Source: Glycomyces sp040645615 (GTDB lineage Bacteria; Actinomycetota; Actinomycetes; Mycobacteriales; Micromonosporaceae). Taken from it: a DNA stretch of 64,000 nucleotides. The notes beneath the pieces were generated by a model that saw nothing but the letters and a program-made list of their open reading frames with translations, did not search any database and had not been told where the DNA came from. Positions 1-7,975 of this stretch are shown here, one piece after another. Position 1 is the stretch's first letter, and every line of letters starts with the position of its first letter. Both the position numbers and the translations under genes were made by a program. The stretch spans positions 186,001 to 250,000 of the forward strand of contig NZ_JBEYYO010000003.1 of the NCBI RefSeq assembly GCF_040645615.1, in the 5' to 3' direction.

Positions 1-1
1 C

Positions 2-391
2 GAGGCCACCGTCCCCAAGATCTGCGTCGTGGTCCGAAAGGCCTACGGCGCGGGGCTCTACGCCATGGCCGGGCCCGCGTTCGGCTCCGACGCCGTGCTG
101 GCCCTGCCGAGCGCGCGCATCGCCGTCATGGGCGCCGAAGCGGCCGTCAACGCCGTGTACGCCAACAAGATCGCCGCCATCGAGGACCCGGCCGCCCGCG
201 AGCAGTTCGTGGCCGACCGCCGCGCCGAATACGAAGCCGACGTCGACCTGCGCCGCCTCGCGGGCGAACTCGTGGTCGACGACATCCTCGCGCCCGAGGA
301 ACTCCGCGATGACCTCATCGCCCGATACCGCCGGCTGACCCACAAGGATCGCCGGTTCGCCGACCGCAGGCACCCGATCACACCGGTGTAG
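2..391 (+). CDS. acyl-CoA carboxylase beta subunit, C-terminal part (5' end outside window)
   Basis: The reading frame is already open at base 2 and ends with TAG at 389-391, so only the last ~129 residues are present. They match the carboxyltransferase (beta) subunit of biotin-dependent acyl-CoA carboxylases such as propionyl-CoA carboxylase: VVVRKAYGAGLYAMAG followed by the conserved IAVMGAEAAVNAVY segment, which belongs to the C-terminal crotonase-like half. The enzyme moves the carboxyl group from biotin to an acyl-CoA in the cytoplasm. An acyl-CoA dehydrogenase begins 30 nt downstream on the same strand, so this is probably the end of a branched-chain amino acid or fatty acid degradation operon. 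The substrate cannot be told from this fragment. Confidence 0.9.
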   Translation, partial: EATVPKICVVVRKAYGAGLYAMAGPAFGSDAVLALPSARIAVMGAEAAVNAVYANKIAAIEDPAAREQFVADRRAEYEADVDLRRLAGELVVDDILAPEELRDDLIARYRRLTHKDRRFADRRHPITPV

Positions 392-421
392 TCGCCACAG
401 CGACCTGACCAGGGAGCAGAC

Positions 422-1549
422 ATGAAACTCGACGTCGAGCAGACCGAGTTCGCCGCCGCAGTGCGCGAATTCGCTGAAGAACAGATCAAGCCGGTCATCG
501 GCGACTTCTACGAGCGAGGTGAATTCCCCGCCCAGCTCGTGCGCGACCTCGGCAAGCTCGGCGTCTTCGGCGTCACGCTGCCCGAGGAGCACGGCGGCAG
601 CGGCGCCGGGCTGTTCATGCTCGGCCTGGCCCTGGAGGAGATCGCCCGCATCGACTCCTCGGTGGCCGTCACCGTCGAGGCCTCCGTGACCCTCGGCGCC
701 GAGGGCCTGTCGCGCTACGGCACGCCCGAGCAGCAGGCCCGCTGGCTCCCGCGCCTGGCCGCCGGCGAGGGCCTGTGCGCGTTCGCGCTCACCGAACCGG
801 GCGGCGGCACCGACGCCGGGCACACCGACACCAAAGCGCGCCTTGAGAACGGCGAGTGGATCATCGACGGCGCCAAGTGCTTCATCACCAACGCCGGCAC
901 CGAGATGACCGACCTGATCATCACCACCGCCCAGACCGGACCCGGCGAAGTCTCCTGCATCGCCGTCGAACCCGGCACGCCCGGGCTCGAGATCGGCCCC
1001 GAGTACTCCAAAGTGGGCTGGCGGGCCTCCGACACGCGTCCGGTCTACTTCGACAACTGCCGCGTCCCCGAGGCCAACCTCATCGGCCAGCGCGGCAGGG
1101 GCTTCGTGCAGTTCCTGGAGCTGCTCGACTCCGGCCGGGTCGCGATCGCGGCGCTGGCGACCGGGTCGGCGCAGGGGTGCCTGGACGAGTCGGTGGCGCA
1201 CGCGAAGGAGCGCGAGGCGTTCGGGCGGCCGATCGTGGCCAACCAGGCGATCGCGTTCATGTTGGCGGACATGCGGCTTCGCGCCCACACGTCGCGTCTG
1301 GCGTGGCAGGACGCGGCGTTGAAGGCCGACGCGGGCGAGCCGTTCGGGACCGACGCGGCTTTGGCGAAGCTGCACGCGTCGCAGGCGGCGGTGGAGAACG
1401 CGCGGGACGCGACCCAGATCTTCGGCGGGTACGGGTTCATGAACGAGACGCCGGTGGCGCGGGCGTGGCGCGACTGCAAGGTGCTGGAGATCGGCGAGGG
1501 CACGAACGAGGTGCAGCGCATGCTGATCGCGCGGTCGCTCGGGTTGTAG
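422..1549 (+). CDS. acyl-CoA dehydrogenase
   Basis: A 375-residue FAD-dependent acyl-CoA dehydrogenase of normal length, catalysing alpha,beta-dehydrogenation of an acyl-CoA. The N-terminal helical domain is followed by the middle-domain signature (FALTEPGGGTDAG, then AKCFITNA) and the C-terminal motif YGFMNETPVAR with EIGEGTNEVQRMLIAR near the end. The ATG is preceded by GGGAG at 411-415. The gene lies 30 nt after the acyl-CoA carboxylase gene. That pairing is typical of leucine/isovalerate or medium-chain degradation operons, but the acyl substrate is not determined by what can be seen. A strong hairpin terminator follows. Confidence 0.93.
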   Translation: MKLDVEQTEFAAAVREFAEEQIKPVIGDFYERGEFPAQLVRDLGKLGVFGVTLPEEHGGSGAGLFMLGLALEEIARIDSSVAVTVEASVTLGAEGLSRYGTPEQQARWLPRLAAGEGLCAFALTEPGGGTDAGHTDTKARLENGEWIIDGAKCFITNAGTEMTDLIITTAQTGPGEVSCIAVEPGTPGLEIGPEYSKVGWRASDTRPVYFDNCRVPEANLIGQRGRGFVQFLELLDSGRVAIAALATGSAQGCLDESVAHAKEREAFGRPIVANQAIAFMLADMRLRAHTSRLAWQDAALKADAGEPFGTDAALAKLHASQAAVENARDATQIFGGYGFMNETPVARAWRDCKVLEIGEGTNEVQRMLIARSLGL

Positions 1550-1557
1550 GCGTCGCT

Positions 1558-1593
1558 CTGGGGGCCCGGCCATTGGGGTGGCCGGGCCCCCAG
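1558..1593 (+). terminator. intrinsic terminator after acyl-CoA dehydrogenase
   Basis: A perfect 15-bp stem (1558-1572 with 1579-1593) around the loop TTGGGG, followed by TGTTTTA. It starts 9 nt after the stop codon and closes the carboxylase/dehydrogenase transcript. Confidence 0.85.
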
Positions 1594-1724
1594 TGTTTTA
1601 TGGAAACTTCAACTGAAACTCTTGAGTTCGCGAGCCGAACCGTGACAAGCTCGGCTTTCCGGCAGTAGCGTCGCCGCGGAAGCCGTTTCCGGCGGTGGTG
1701 CGTTACCAGGCAGGGAGTTCAGTG

Positions 1725-2204
1725 ATGACCGACAGCAGTACCGGCACCGACCTGGCCGCGCGTGTGCTCGGCGACCGCGCTTCGCGGCGGGGCCTGATGT
1801 GCGCGTTCGCGGGGGCGGGCGCGGCGGGCGCTTTGGCGGCCTGCGGCACGGCCGAGCCGACCGACTCGGGCACAACGGATTCAGGCCCGTCCTCGGAGGG
1901 CGACGGCGACCAGGACGGCGGGGGGACGCCGTTGGCGGCGACCGCGGACGTGCCGCTGGGCGGCGGGATCGTCGTGGCGGACACGGTCCTGGTGCAGCCG
2001 GACGCGGACGAGTTCCTGGCCTTCTCGGCCGCGTGCCCACACATGGGAACGACGGTGAACCCCCCGGACGCGGGCGGCGTCATCGTGTGCCCGAACCACG
2101 GTTCGGAGTTCTCGCTCGAAGGCGAGCTGGAGAAGGGCCCGGCCGAGACTGGCCTGTCCGAAGTGGACATCACGGTCGAGGAGGGCCAGATCTTCCTGGC
2201 GTGA
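1725..2204 (+). CDS. Rieske (2Fe-2S) domain lipoprotein, probably Tat-exported
   Basis: A 159-residue protein. ATG at 1725 is preferred over the upstream GTG at 1695 because AGGGAG (1712-1717) lies 7 nt before it. Residues ~20-45 hold a twin-arginine signal (ASRRGLM, then an Ala/Gly-rich core) ending in a lipobox-like LAAC. An acidic, Ser/Thr/Gly-rich linker follows, and then the Rieske domain with CPHMG and CPNHG, the Cys-His pairs that bind a 2Fe-2S cluster. Small exported Rieske proteins of this form are common in actinomycetes. They are thought to carry electrons at the outer membrane face, but the partner is unknown. It appears monocistronic. Confidence 0.9.
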   Translation: MTDSSTGTDLAARVLGDRASRRGLMCAFAGAGAAGALAACGTAEPTDSGTTDSGPSSEGDGDQDGGGTPLAATADVPLGGGIVVADTVLVQPDADEFLAFSAACPHMGTTVNPPDAGGVIVCPNHGSEFSLEGELEKGPAETGLSEVDITVEEGQIFLA

Positions 2205-2211
2205 AAGACGA

Positions 2212-2250
2212 CGAAGGCGGCCGGAAAGCAAAGCTTCCCGGCCGCCTTCG
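2212..2250. terminator. bidirectional terminator between Rieske gene and DUF3151 gene
   Basis: A 13-bp perfect stem, CGAAGGCGGCCGG (2212-2224) with its complement at 2238-2250. It lies between two convergent stop codons and can serve both strands. Confidence 0.75.
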
Positions 2251-2260
2251 CGTTTGCCTA

Positions 2261-2668
2261 TCAGGTGAGGGCGTCGGCTGCTGCCGGGTCGGAGTCCCTC
2301 AGGAATTGGGCGCAGCGGGCGGCTTCGTCGGCTTCGCCGATGGCGGCGGCGGAGCGGGAGAGCTGGTGGAGGGACTTGAGGAAGCCGCGGTTGGGCTTGT
2401 GCTCCCAGGGGATCGGGCCGTGGCCCTTCCAGCCCGAGCGGCGCAGTTGGTCGAGGCCGCGGTGGTATCCGGTGCGGGCGTAGGCGTAAGCGGCGACGTC
2501 GTCGCCCGACTCCAGGGCGTTCTTGGCCAGGCGGGCCCAGGCCGCGCAGAACCACGGGAAGCGGCGGACGGTGTCCTCCGGCGAGTGTTCGTCGAGGTAG
2601 TTCCGGGCCTCGGTGTCCTCGGGCAGCTGCGTCGCCGGTGGCTGGGACATGAGATTCTGCGGAGCCAA
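2261..2668 (-). CDS. DUF3151 family protein
   Basis: A 135-residue protein matching the actinobacterial DUF3151 family: QNLMSQPPATQLPEDTEA at the N-terminus, AYAYARTGYHRGLDQLRR in the centre and GWKGHGPIPWEHKPNRGFL. The family is small, soluble and of unknown function. TTG at 2668 is the likely start: AGGAGGG (2677-2683) stands 8 nt upstream, and the protein then begins like its homologues. The later ATG at 2650 has no nearby ribosome-binding site. The gene lies in the same frame as nhaA with no stop between them. Confidence 0.8.
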   Translation of the reverse strand: MAPQNLMSQPPATQLPEDTEARNYLDEHSPEDTVRRFPWFCAAWARLAKNALESGDDVAAYAYARTGYHRGLDQLRRSGWKGHGPIPWEHKPNRGFLKSLHQLSRSAAAIGEADEAARCAQFLRDSDPAAADALT

Positions 2669-4126
2669 AGCGGCGTCCCTCCTTGGTTCGAGTCGCTCGT
2701 GAGAGCAGTCAGCCAAGCCTAACCCCGCGCCCTGGGCGTCCTTCAGAGCCGGGCCTTCGTTGTCGGCCTCGTCTTGAGCCGCGGCCTTCGGGGCGATGAG
2801 GTGGACGGCCAGCGCGCCGAGGAGCGCGGCGACCACCGAGGCGCCCAGCACCCCGATCTTGCCCTCGTCGGTCAGCAGCGCGGCGTCCCCGCCGCGGAAG
2901 GCGAGCTCGGTGATGAACAGCGCGACGGTGAACCCGATCCCGGCCACCATCCCGACCGCCGCCAGGAGCGGCCACGACGTGCCGCGCGGCAGCTGCCCGA
3001 GCCCGAGGCGGACCACGAGCCACGTGGCGAGCGTGATCCCCACCGGTTTGCCGATCACCAGGCCGAACACGATCCCCAGCGTCACGCTGGACGAGAGGGC
3101 CGTGGCGAACAGGTCGGCGCTGAGCGCGACCCCGGCGTTGGCCAGCGCGAACAGCGGGAGGACCACGAACGAGGAGAACCGGTGGTTCTGGTGTTGGAGC
3201 CGCTCGGCGGGCGGGACGGCGTCGCGGGTGAGCTTGACGAGCCGCTCGGTCTCCTCGGTCGTGAGGCCGTCCTTGGCCAGCTCCTGGGCTTCGGCGTGGG
3301 CGATCGCAGGATCCAGGAGGGGCTTCGCGGAGATGATGAGGCCCATGATGACCCCGGCGATCGTGGCGTGGACGCCCGATTCGAGCATGGCGAGCCACAG
3401 GGCGACGCCGACGACGAGGTAGACCGGCGCGGACCAGACGTTGAGCAGTCGCAGCGCGATCGCGAGGAGCACGAGCGCCCCGGCGGCGGCGAGCCAGGGC
3501 ATCGAGATCCGTTCGGTGTAGAACACGGCGATGACGGCGATCGCGCCGAGGTCGTCCACAATGGCGAGTGTCAGGAGGAAGATCCTCGCGCCCGAAGGGA
3601 TGCGGGAGCCGAAGAGCGCCAGGACGCCCACGGCGAAGGCGATGTCGGTGGCCATCGGGATGCCCCAGCCGCCCGCGCCAGGCCCGCCGGCGTTGAACGC
3701 GGCGAAGATGAGCGCGGGGACGGCCATGCCGCCGATCGCGCCGGCGATGGGCGGGACCGCGTTGCGGATGCTGCGCAGCTGCCCGGTGACGATCTCGCTC
3801 TTGATCTCCACGCCCACGACGAAGAAGAACACGGCCATGAGGGCGTCGTTGATCCAGTCCTTGAGGGTGTGGTGGAGTTCGAAGTCCCCGAACCGGAAGG
3901 TGATGTCCAGGCCCCACACGGCCTCGTAGGACGCGGCCCACGGGGAGTTCGCCCACAGCATCGCGACCACGGCGCAGGCGACGAGGACGACCCCGGCGGC
4001 GGGTTCGATCTTGAGGAATTCGGCGGTGGGGCGGCCCACGAAGCGGGCGATGGGGCGCTGGGAGTACAGGAACGCGGGGCGCGAGCGCCAGATGGGGGAT
4101 TTCCAGGGTTCTTTCGAGCTGGGCAC
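2261..4126 (-). CDS. nhaA: Na+/H+ antiporter NhaA, open in frame into DUF3151
   Basis: The first ~480 residues are a typical NhaA sodium/proton antiporter of the cytoplasmic membrane: about twelve hydrophobic segments, the AIVDDLGAIAVIA motif with the paired ion-binding aspartates, FFFVVGVEIKSEI and PMATDIAFAVGVLALFG. GTG at 4126 is chosen as start because CGGAG lies 9 nt upstream. Earlier starts would overlap the fur-type gene. The frame has no stop where NhaA homologues end. It continues through a Leu-TTA codon at about 2723 and into the DUF3151 gene, stopping at 2261. DUF3151 also has its own start signals (separate entry), so either NhaA makes a fusion protein or a base has been lost near 2720. 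The +1 frame has TAG right there. Confidence 0.85.
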   Translation of the reverse strand: MPSSKEPWKSPIWRSRPAFLYSQRPIARFVGRPTAEFLKIEPAAGVVLVACAVVAMLWANSPWAASYEAVWGLDITFRFGDFELHHTLKDWINDALMAVFFFVVGVEIKSEIVTGQLRSIRNAVPPIAGAIGGMAVPALIFAAFNAGGPGAGGWGIPMATDIAFAVGVLALFGSRIPSGARIFLLTLAIVDDLGAIAVIAVFYTERISMPWLAAAGALVLLAIALRLLNVWSAPVYLVVGVALWLAMLESGVHATIAGVIMGLIISAKPLLDPAIAHAEAQELAKDGLTTEETERLVKLTRDAVPPAERLQHQNHRFSSFVVLPLFALANAGVALSADLFATALSSSVTLGIVFGLVIGKPVGITLATWLVVRLGLGQLPRGTSWPLLAAVGMVAGIGFTVALFITELAFRGGDAALLTDEGKIGVLGASVVAALLGALAVHLIAPKAAAQDEADNEGPALKDAQGAGLGLADCSHERLEPRRDAALAPQNLMSQPPATQLPEDTEARNYLDEHSPEDTVRRFPWFCAAWARLAKNALESGDDVAAYAYARTGYHRGLDQLRRSGWKGHGPIPWEHKPNRGFLKSLHQLSRSAAAIGEADEAARCAQFLRDSDPAAADALT

Positions 4127-4247
4127 GGTCTCGGGCTCCGATCGGGTCGCTGAATCGACGCCGACCAGACTTCCCGGCACACCGGCGCCAACGTTAGTCG
4201 ACGCTACGCGATCTGTAAAGACGAGGAAGCCGGTCCGGTGTGGACCG

Positions 4248-4664
4248 TCAGGACTCCCGACAGTCGGGGCACAGGCCCCGGTAGGTGACCGACGCACGCG
4301 TGACGGCGAAGCCGTGCCGCTCGTCGCCGGGGAGCCAGTCGAGGGGGTCGCCGACGGTGTGCACGTCTTTCATCTGGCCGCAGCCTTCGCAGATGAGGTG
4401 GTGGTGCTCGTGGTCGGCGTTGGGGTCGTAGCGTTTGGAGCGGCCTTCGAGGTTGAGTTCGAGGACCTCGCCGAGGGCGACCATCTCGTTGAGGGTGTTG
4501 TAGACCGTGGCGCGGGAGAGTTCGGGCATGCGCTCGCAGGCGCGTTCGAGGATCTCGTCGGCGGTGAAGTGCACGTGGGAGCCTTCGAGGGTCTCGGCGA
4601 TGACGCGGCGCTGCGGGGTGATGCGCCAGTTGTGGCGGCGAAGGCGGGTAACGAGGTCGCTCAT
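4248..4664 (-). CDS. Fur/PerR family metalloregulator
   Basis: A 138-residue ferric-uptake-type repressor. The N-terminal winged helix (residues ~1-80, RITPQRRVIAETL and SRATVYNTLNEMV) is followed by the metal-binding dimer domain with HEHHH, CEGCG and a second CPDC pair for structural zinc. It is divergent from the catalase gene. That arrangement is seen for peroxide-sensing Fur homologues (FurA, CatR, PerR), which repress catalase until peroxide oxidises the bound metal. A 15-bp palindrome in the shared upstream region is a likely operator. Distinguishing PerR-like from iron-Fur-like behaviour would need experiment. Confidence 0.9.
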   Translation of the reverse strand: MSDLVTRLRRHNWRITPQRRVIAETLEGSHVHFTADEILERACERMPELSRATVYNTLNEMVALGEVLELNLEGRSKRYDPNADHEHHHLICEGCGQMKDVHTVGDPLDWLPGDERHGFAVTRASVTYRGLCPDCRES

Positions 4665-4718
4665 GCTGTTCTCTCACGCGGTCGGGGAGTGAAAAACCAC
4701 TCTAGCAGGACAAACACC

Positions 4719-4728
4719 GTGGTACCAC
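4719..4728. promoter_or_regulatory. 10-bp palindrome upstream of fur-type gene
   Basis: GTGGTACCAC is a perfect palindrome 54 nt upstream of the regulator's ATG, inside the divergent control region. It could be a second operator or a chance repeat. Confidence 0.25.
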
Positions 4729-4750
4729 TTACACGGGACTGGATCTTTGT

Positions 4751-4765
4751 TTAGACAGAGTCTAA
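4751..4765. promoter_or_regulatory. candidate PerR/Fur box for catalase
   Basis: TTAGACAGAGTCTAA has perfect 6-bp arms around AGA. Read as 7-1-7 it has one mismatch, the layout of PerR/Fur boxes. It lies 67 nt upstream of the catalase ATG in the region shared with the divergent Fur-family gene. Confidence 0.6.
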
Positions 4766-4831
4766 GCTAGGATCGTGTCGAGTACCAGGGTTCCGCGAGC
4801 GGGAACCGCAGATGCCAGGAAAGGCCGAAGC

Positions 4832-6298
4832 ATGAGCGAGCAGTTCGACAACACCGCGGGGCCGCTGACCACCGAGTCCGGCGCTCCCGTGTCCGACAAC
4901 AACCAGAGCGAGGCCGCCGGCGTCGGCGGGCCCCTGCTCATCCAGGACCAGGTGCTCCTGGAGAAGCTGGCGCACTTCAACCGCGAGCGCATCCCCGAGC
5001 GGGTCGTCCACGCCCGCGGCGCCGGCGCCTACGGCACGTTCACCGCGACCGCCGACGTCAGCGCGTACACCCGCGCGAAGTTCCTCCAGGTGGGCAAGGA
5101 GACCGAGACCTTCCTGCGCTTCTCCACCGTGGCCGGGAACCTCGGCGCGGCCGACGCGGTGCGCGACCCCCGCGGCTTCGCCCTCAAGTTCTACACCGAG
5201 GACGGCAACTACGACCTCGTCGGGAACAACACCCCGGTGTTCTTCATCCGCGACGCGATCAAGTTCCCCGACTTCATCCACACCCAGAAGAGGGACCCGT
5301 ACACCGGTTCGCAGGAGGCCGACAACGTGTGGGACTTCTGGGGCCTGTCCCCCGAGTCCACCCACCAGGTCACCTGGCTGTTCGGCGACCGCGGCATCCC
5401 CGCGTCCTACCGCCACATGGACGGCTTCGGCTCCCACACCTACCAGTGGGTCAACGAGGCCGGCGAGCAGTTCTGGGTCAAGTACCACTTCAAGACCGAC
5501 CAGGGCATCAAGACGCTGACCTCCGAGGAGGCCGACGTCCTCGCCGGGACCGACCCCGACTCCCACCAGCGCGACCTGCGCGAGTCGATCGAACGCGGCG
5601 AGTTCCCGTCCTGGACCGTCCAGGTGCAGATCATGCCCGCCGCCGAGGCCGCGACCTACAAGTTCAACCCGTTCGACCTCACCAAGGTGTGGCTCAACGA
5701 GGACTACCCGCGCATCACCATCGGCAAGCTGGAGCTCAACCGCAACCCGGAGAACATCTTCGCCGAGGTCGAGCAGTCGATCTTCTCCCCCGCGCACTTC
5801 GTGCCGGGCATCGGGCCCAGCCCCGACAAGATGCTCCAGGGCCGCCTGTTCGCCTACGGCGACGCGCACCGCTACCGGGTGGGCGCCAACGCCGACCACC
5901 TGCCGGTCAACCGCCCGCACGCCACCGAGGCGCGCAACGGCAACCGCGACGGCTACTACTACGACGGCCGCCACGGCGGGCAGAAGAACTACGAGCCGAA
6001 CTCCTTCGGCGGCCCGTACCAGTCCGGCCAGCCCCTGTGGGCCCCGGTCCAGGTCACCGGTGCCACCGGCGAGTGGGAGACGCCCAAGCACGAGCTCGAC
6101 GACGACTACGTGCAGGCCGGGTACCTCTACCGCCTCATGAGCGAGGACGAGAAGGAGCGCCTGATCGCCAACCTCGCCGGGTTCATCGCCAAGGTCAGCC
6201 GCGACGACATCGCCGAGCGCGCCATCGCCAACTTCGCGAAGGCCGACGAGGACTACGGCAAGCGCCTCGCGGTCGCCGTGGCCGAACTGCGCGCCTGA
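4832..6298 (+). CDS. katA: monofunctional haem catalase
   Basis: A 488-residue clade 3-type catalase converting hydrogen peroxide to water and oxygen. RVVHARGAGAYGTF holds the distal histidine, FFIRDAIKFPDF follows, and RLFAYGDAHRYRVG carries the proximal haem-ligand tyrosine. ATG at 4832 is preferred over the in-frame start at 4775 because AGGAAAGG lies just upstream and the protein then begins like its relatives. The Fur-family gene is divergent with a palindromic site between them, so peroxide-inducible expression is likely. Three inverted repeats follow the gene, the last a strong terminator. Confidence 0.95.
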   Translation: MSEQFDNTAGPLTTESGAPVSDNNQSEAAGVGGPLLIQDQVLLEKLAHFNRERIPERVVHARGAGAYGTFTATADVSAYTRAKFLQVGKETETFLRFSTVAGNLGAADAVRDPRGFALKFYTEDGNYDLVGNNTPVFFIRDAIKFPDFIHTQKRDPYTGSQEADNVWDFWGLSPESTHQVTWLFGDRGIPASYRHMDGFGSHTYQWVNEAGEQFWVKYHFKTDQGIKTLTSEEADVLAGTDPDSHQRDLRESIERGEFPSWTVQVQIMPAAEAATYKFNPFDLTKVWLNEDYPRITIGKLELNRNPENIFAEVEQSIFSPAHFVPGIGPSPDKMLQGRLFAYGDAHRYRVGANADHLPVNRPHATEARNGNRDGYYYDGRHGGQKNYEPNSFGGPYQSGQPLWAPVQVTGATGEWETPKHELDDDYVQAGYLYRLMSEDEKERLIANLAGFIAKVSRDDIAERAIANFAKADEDYGKRLAVAVAELRA

Positions 6299-6408
6299 CC
6301 CACCGACGCCGAGCGCGGCGCGGACCCGACTTAGCCGCCGGGGTTCGCGCCGCACCGGGCCAAGGCACTCGTCGGCCCCCTGTCTGAAGGAACACCGACG
6401 AGCGCCGA

Positions 6409-6481
6409 CTCGCGGCCGGGTCTGAAGGGCTTTCCCGGCCGCGAGCGACAACGGACCGGCCCCGCACAGCGGGGCCGGTCC
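6409..6481. terminator. two consecutive GC-rich hairpins after catalase
   Basis: The first stem is 12 bp and perfect (6409-6420 with 6434-6445). The second is 13 bp and perfect (6453-6465 with 6469-6481, loop ACA). They lie between the catalase stop and the convergent TnpB-like gene and can terminate both. TCTGAAGG occurs just before and inside the first loop (6383-6390, 6421-6428). Confidence 0.7.
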
Positions 6482-6500
6482 GTTCGCGTTCGCGCGGCTC

Positions 6501-7100
6501 CTACTCCTCCAGGACCCGCCCGCACTCGCCGCATTCGGGGGGCTTCTGGCGCGGGACCTCCACGAACTCCTCGGCCACGATCCAGAGCTTCCAGCGGTCG
6601 GGAGCCTCTCGCAGCACCGTGATCGAGGTGATGTCGTCGCGGCTGGGGCGCTCCAAGCCCCACATGATGTCCAACGGGGCCTTGTGCTTCGCCAACTTGA
6701 CCTCGCGGCCCTTGAGGTAGTAGCCCGCCCGCGAGTACACCAACTGGTCCTGGTCGCCGTGCTCCTTGGGGGCCGGTTCGCGGCTGCGGCCGTTGAGGAA
6801 CGCGTGGTACTCGGTGTGCAACTGCCGTGCGATCTGCTGGAGCGGCACGGACGAATAGGCCTTGACCCACCGGTTCGCGGGCTGGTTCTTCCACTTGGTC
6901 AGACGGGCCGAGATCTCCGCGTACGAGATCTTCTCCCCCTTCGCGCGCCATTCGCGCTGGAACACCGACAACGACCAGTTGTACACGGCCCGAACCGCTT
7001 CGAGCGTCTCCTCCAGGTTCCGGCGCTGCTGCTCATCGGGGTCGAACGTATACTCGTACCCGCGTTTCACCAAGTGGGTCATAGGCTTCGTCAAGTCCAT
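6501..7100 (-). CDS. TnpB/OrfB-like protein without RuvC domain
   Basis: A 199-residue protein matching the N-terminal part of IS605-family TnpB. It has the helical OrfB-type start (YEYTFDPDEQQ, RAVYNWSLSVFQRE, KISYAEISARLTKWK, SSVPLQQIARQLHTEY) and the beta-rich segment that precedes RuvC (SRAGYYLKGREVKLAK, DDITSITVLREAPDRWKLWIVAEEF). A full TnpB is about 400 residues and carries RuvC Asp/Glu/Asp residues around a zinc ribbon. Here the protein jumps to ECGECGRVLEE and stops. No tnpA and no clear transposon ends are visible. It is either an internally deleted remnant or a shortened, possibly co-opted protein. A start at Met-7 (7082) is possible. Confidence 0.7.
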   Translation of the reverse strand: MDLTKPMTHLVKRGYEYTFDPDEQQRRNLEETLEAVRAVYNWSLSVFQREWRAKGEKISYAEISARLTKWKNQPANRWVKAYSSVPLQQIARQLHTEYHAFLNGRSREPAPKEHGDQDQLVYSRAGYYLKGREVKLAKHKAPLDIMWGLERPSRDDITSITVLREAPDRWKLWIVAEEFVEVPRQKPPECGECGRVLEE

Positions 7101-7189
7101 GACCTGTTGATATCAGACGATTACGCACCGCCACGTGTTCCTCACCTCATCGGCGTGTCGACCAGCCGGGCGGCAAGTAACTTGGCCTG

Positions 7190-7975
7190 GTGCCCTTCGA
7201 CATCGACCCCGGCCTGTTCGCGCTGCTCATCGCCGCGGCGATCTTCGCCGGATGGATCGACGCGGTCGTCGGCGGCGGCGGACTCGTGCAACTCCCCGCA
7301 CTCCTGGTGGCCTTCCCCACAGCGCCCCCGGCACTGATGCTGGGCACCAACAAGATGGCCTCGGTCTTCGGCACCACCACCTCGGCGATCACCTACGCCC
7401 GCAAGATCAAACTCGACCACCGGCTCCTGTGGCCCACCGTCGGCCTCGCGCTCCTGGGCTCGGGAGCCGGAGCGATCGCCGCCCTCGCGGTCTCGGCGGG
7501 AGCGCTCAAACCGATCATCATCGCGGTCCTGCTCGCGGTGCTCGTCCTCGTGGTGGCCAAGCCGCAACTCGGCCTCACCCCCCAGCCGCAACTGCGGACC
7601 GGGCTGCGCGGCGCGGCCGTGATGCTCATGTGCGGCATCGCGATCGCGTTCTACGACGGCATGATCGGCCCCGGCACCGGCATCTTCCTCTCGGTCGCCT
7701 TCACCACGATCCTCGGCCTCGACTACGTCTCGGCCGCCGCCCACACCAAGGTCGTCAACGCCGCCACCAACTTCGGGGCGCTCGTCGTCTTCGGCCTCCA
7801 AGGCAACATCTGGTGGCTGCTGGGCCTGGTCATGGGCCTGTGCTGCATGGCCGGAGCATGGTTCGGGGCGCGCACCGCGATCGCGCGCGGCACCCGCTTC
7901 GTGCGGATCGTGCTCGTGATCGTGGTCGTCGCGCTCCTGGCCCGCCTGGGCTGGGACGTGTGGAGCGCCCGGTTA
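7190..7975 (+). CDS. TauE/SafE family sulfite exporter-like permease
   Basis: About 262 residues of a TauE/SafE permease with seven to eight hydrophobic segments. The first has the family motif AGWIDAVVGGGGLVQLPALL, and the second half repeats the fold around GPGTGIFLSVAFTTILGLDY. These proteins export sulfite, sulfoacetate or similar small anions; the substrate here is unknown. The GTG at 7190 is the first start after an in-frame TAA and has no clear ribosome-binding site. Homology ends near 7975, but there is no stop: the frame stays open to 9130, antisense to chaA. The given end is therefore where family similarity stops, not a stop codon. Confidence 0.75.

Noticed and set aside
4751..6451. 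566-codon open frame antisense to catalase
   Set aside because: Val/Leu/Gly/Asp-rich mirror of a GC-rich gene, with no family similarity or ribosome-binding site. The catalase is certain.
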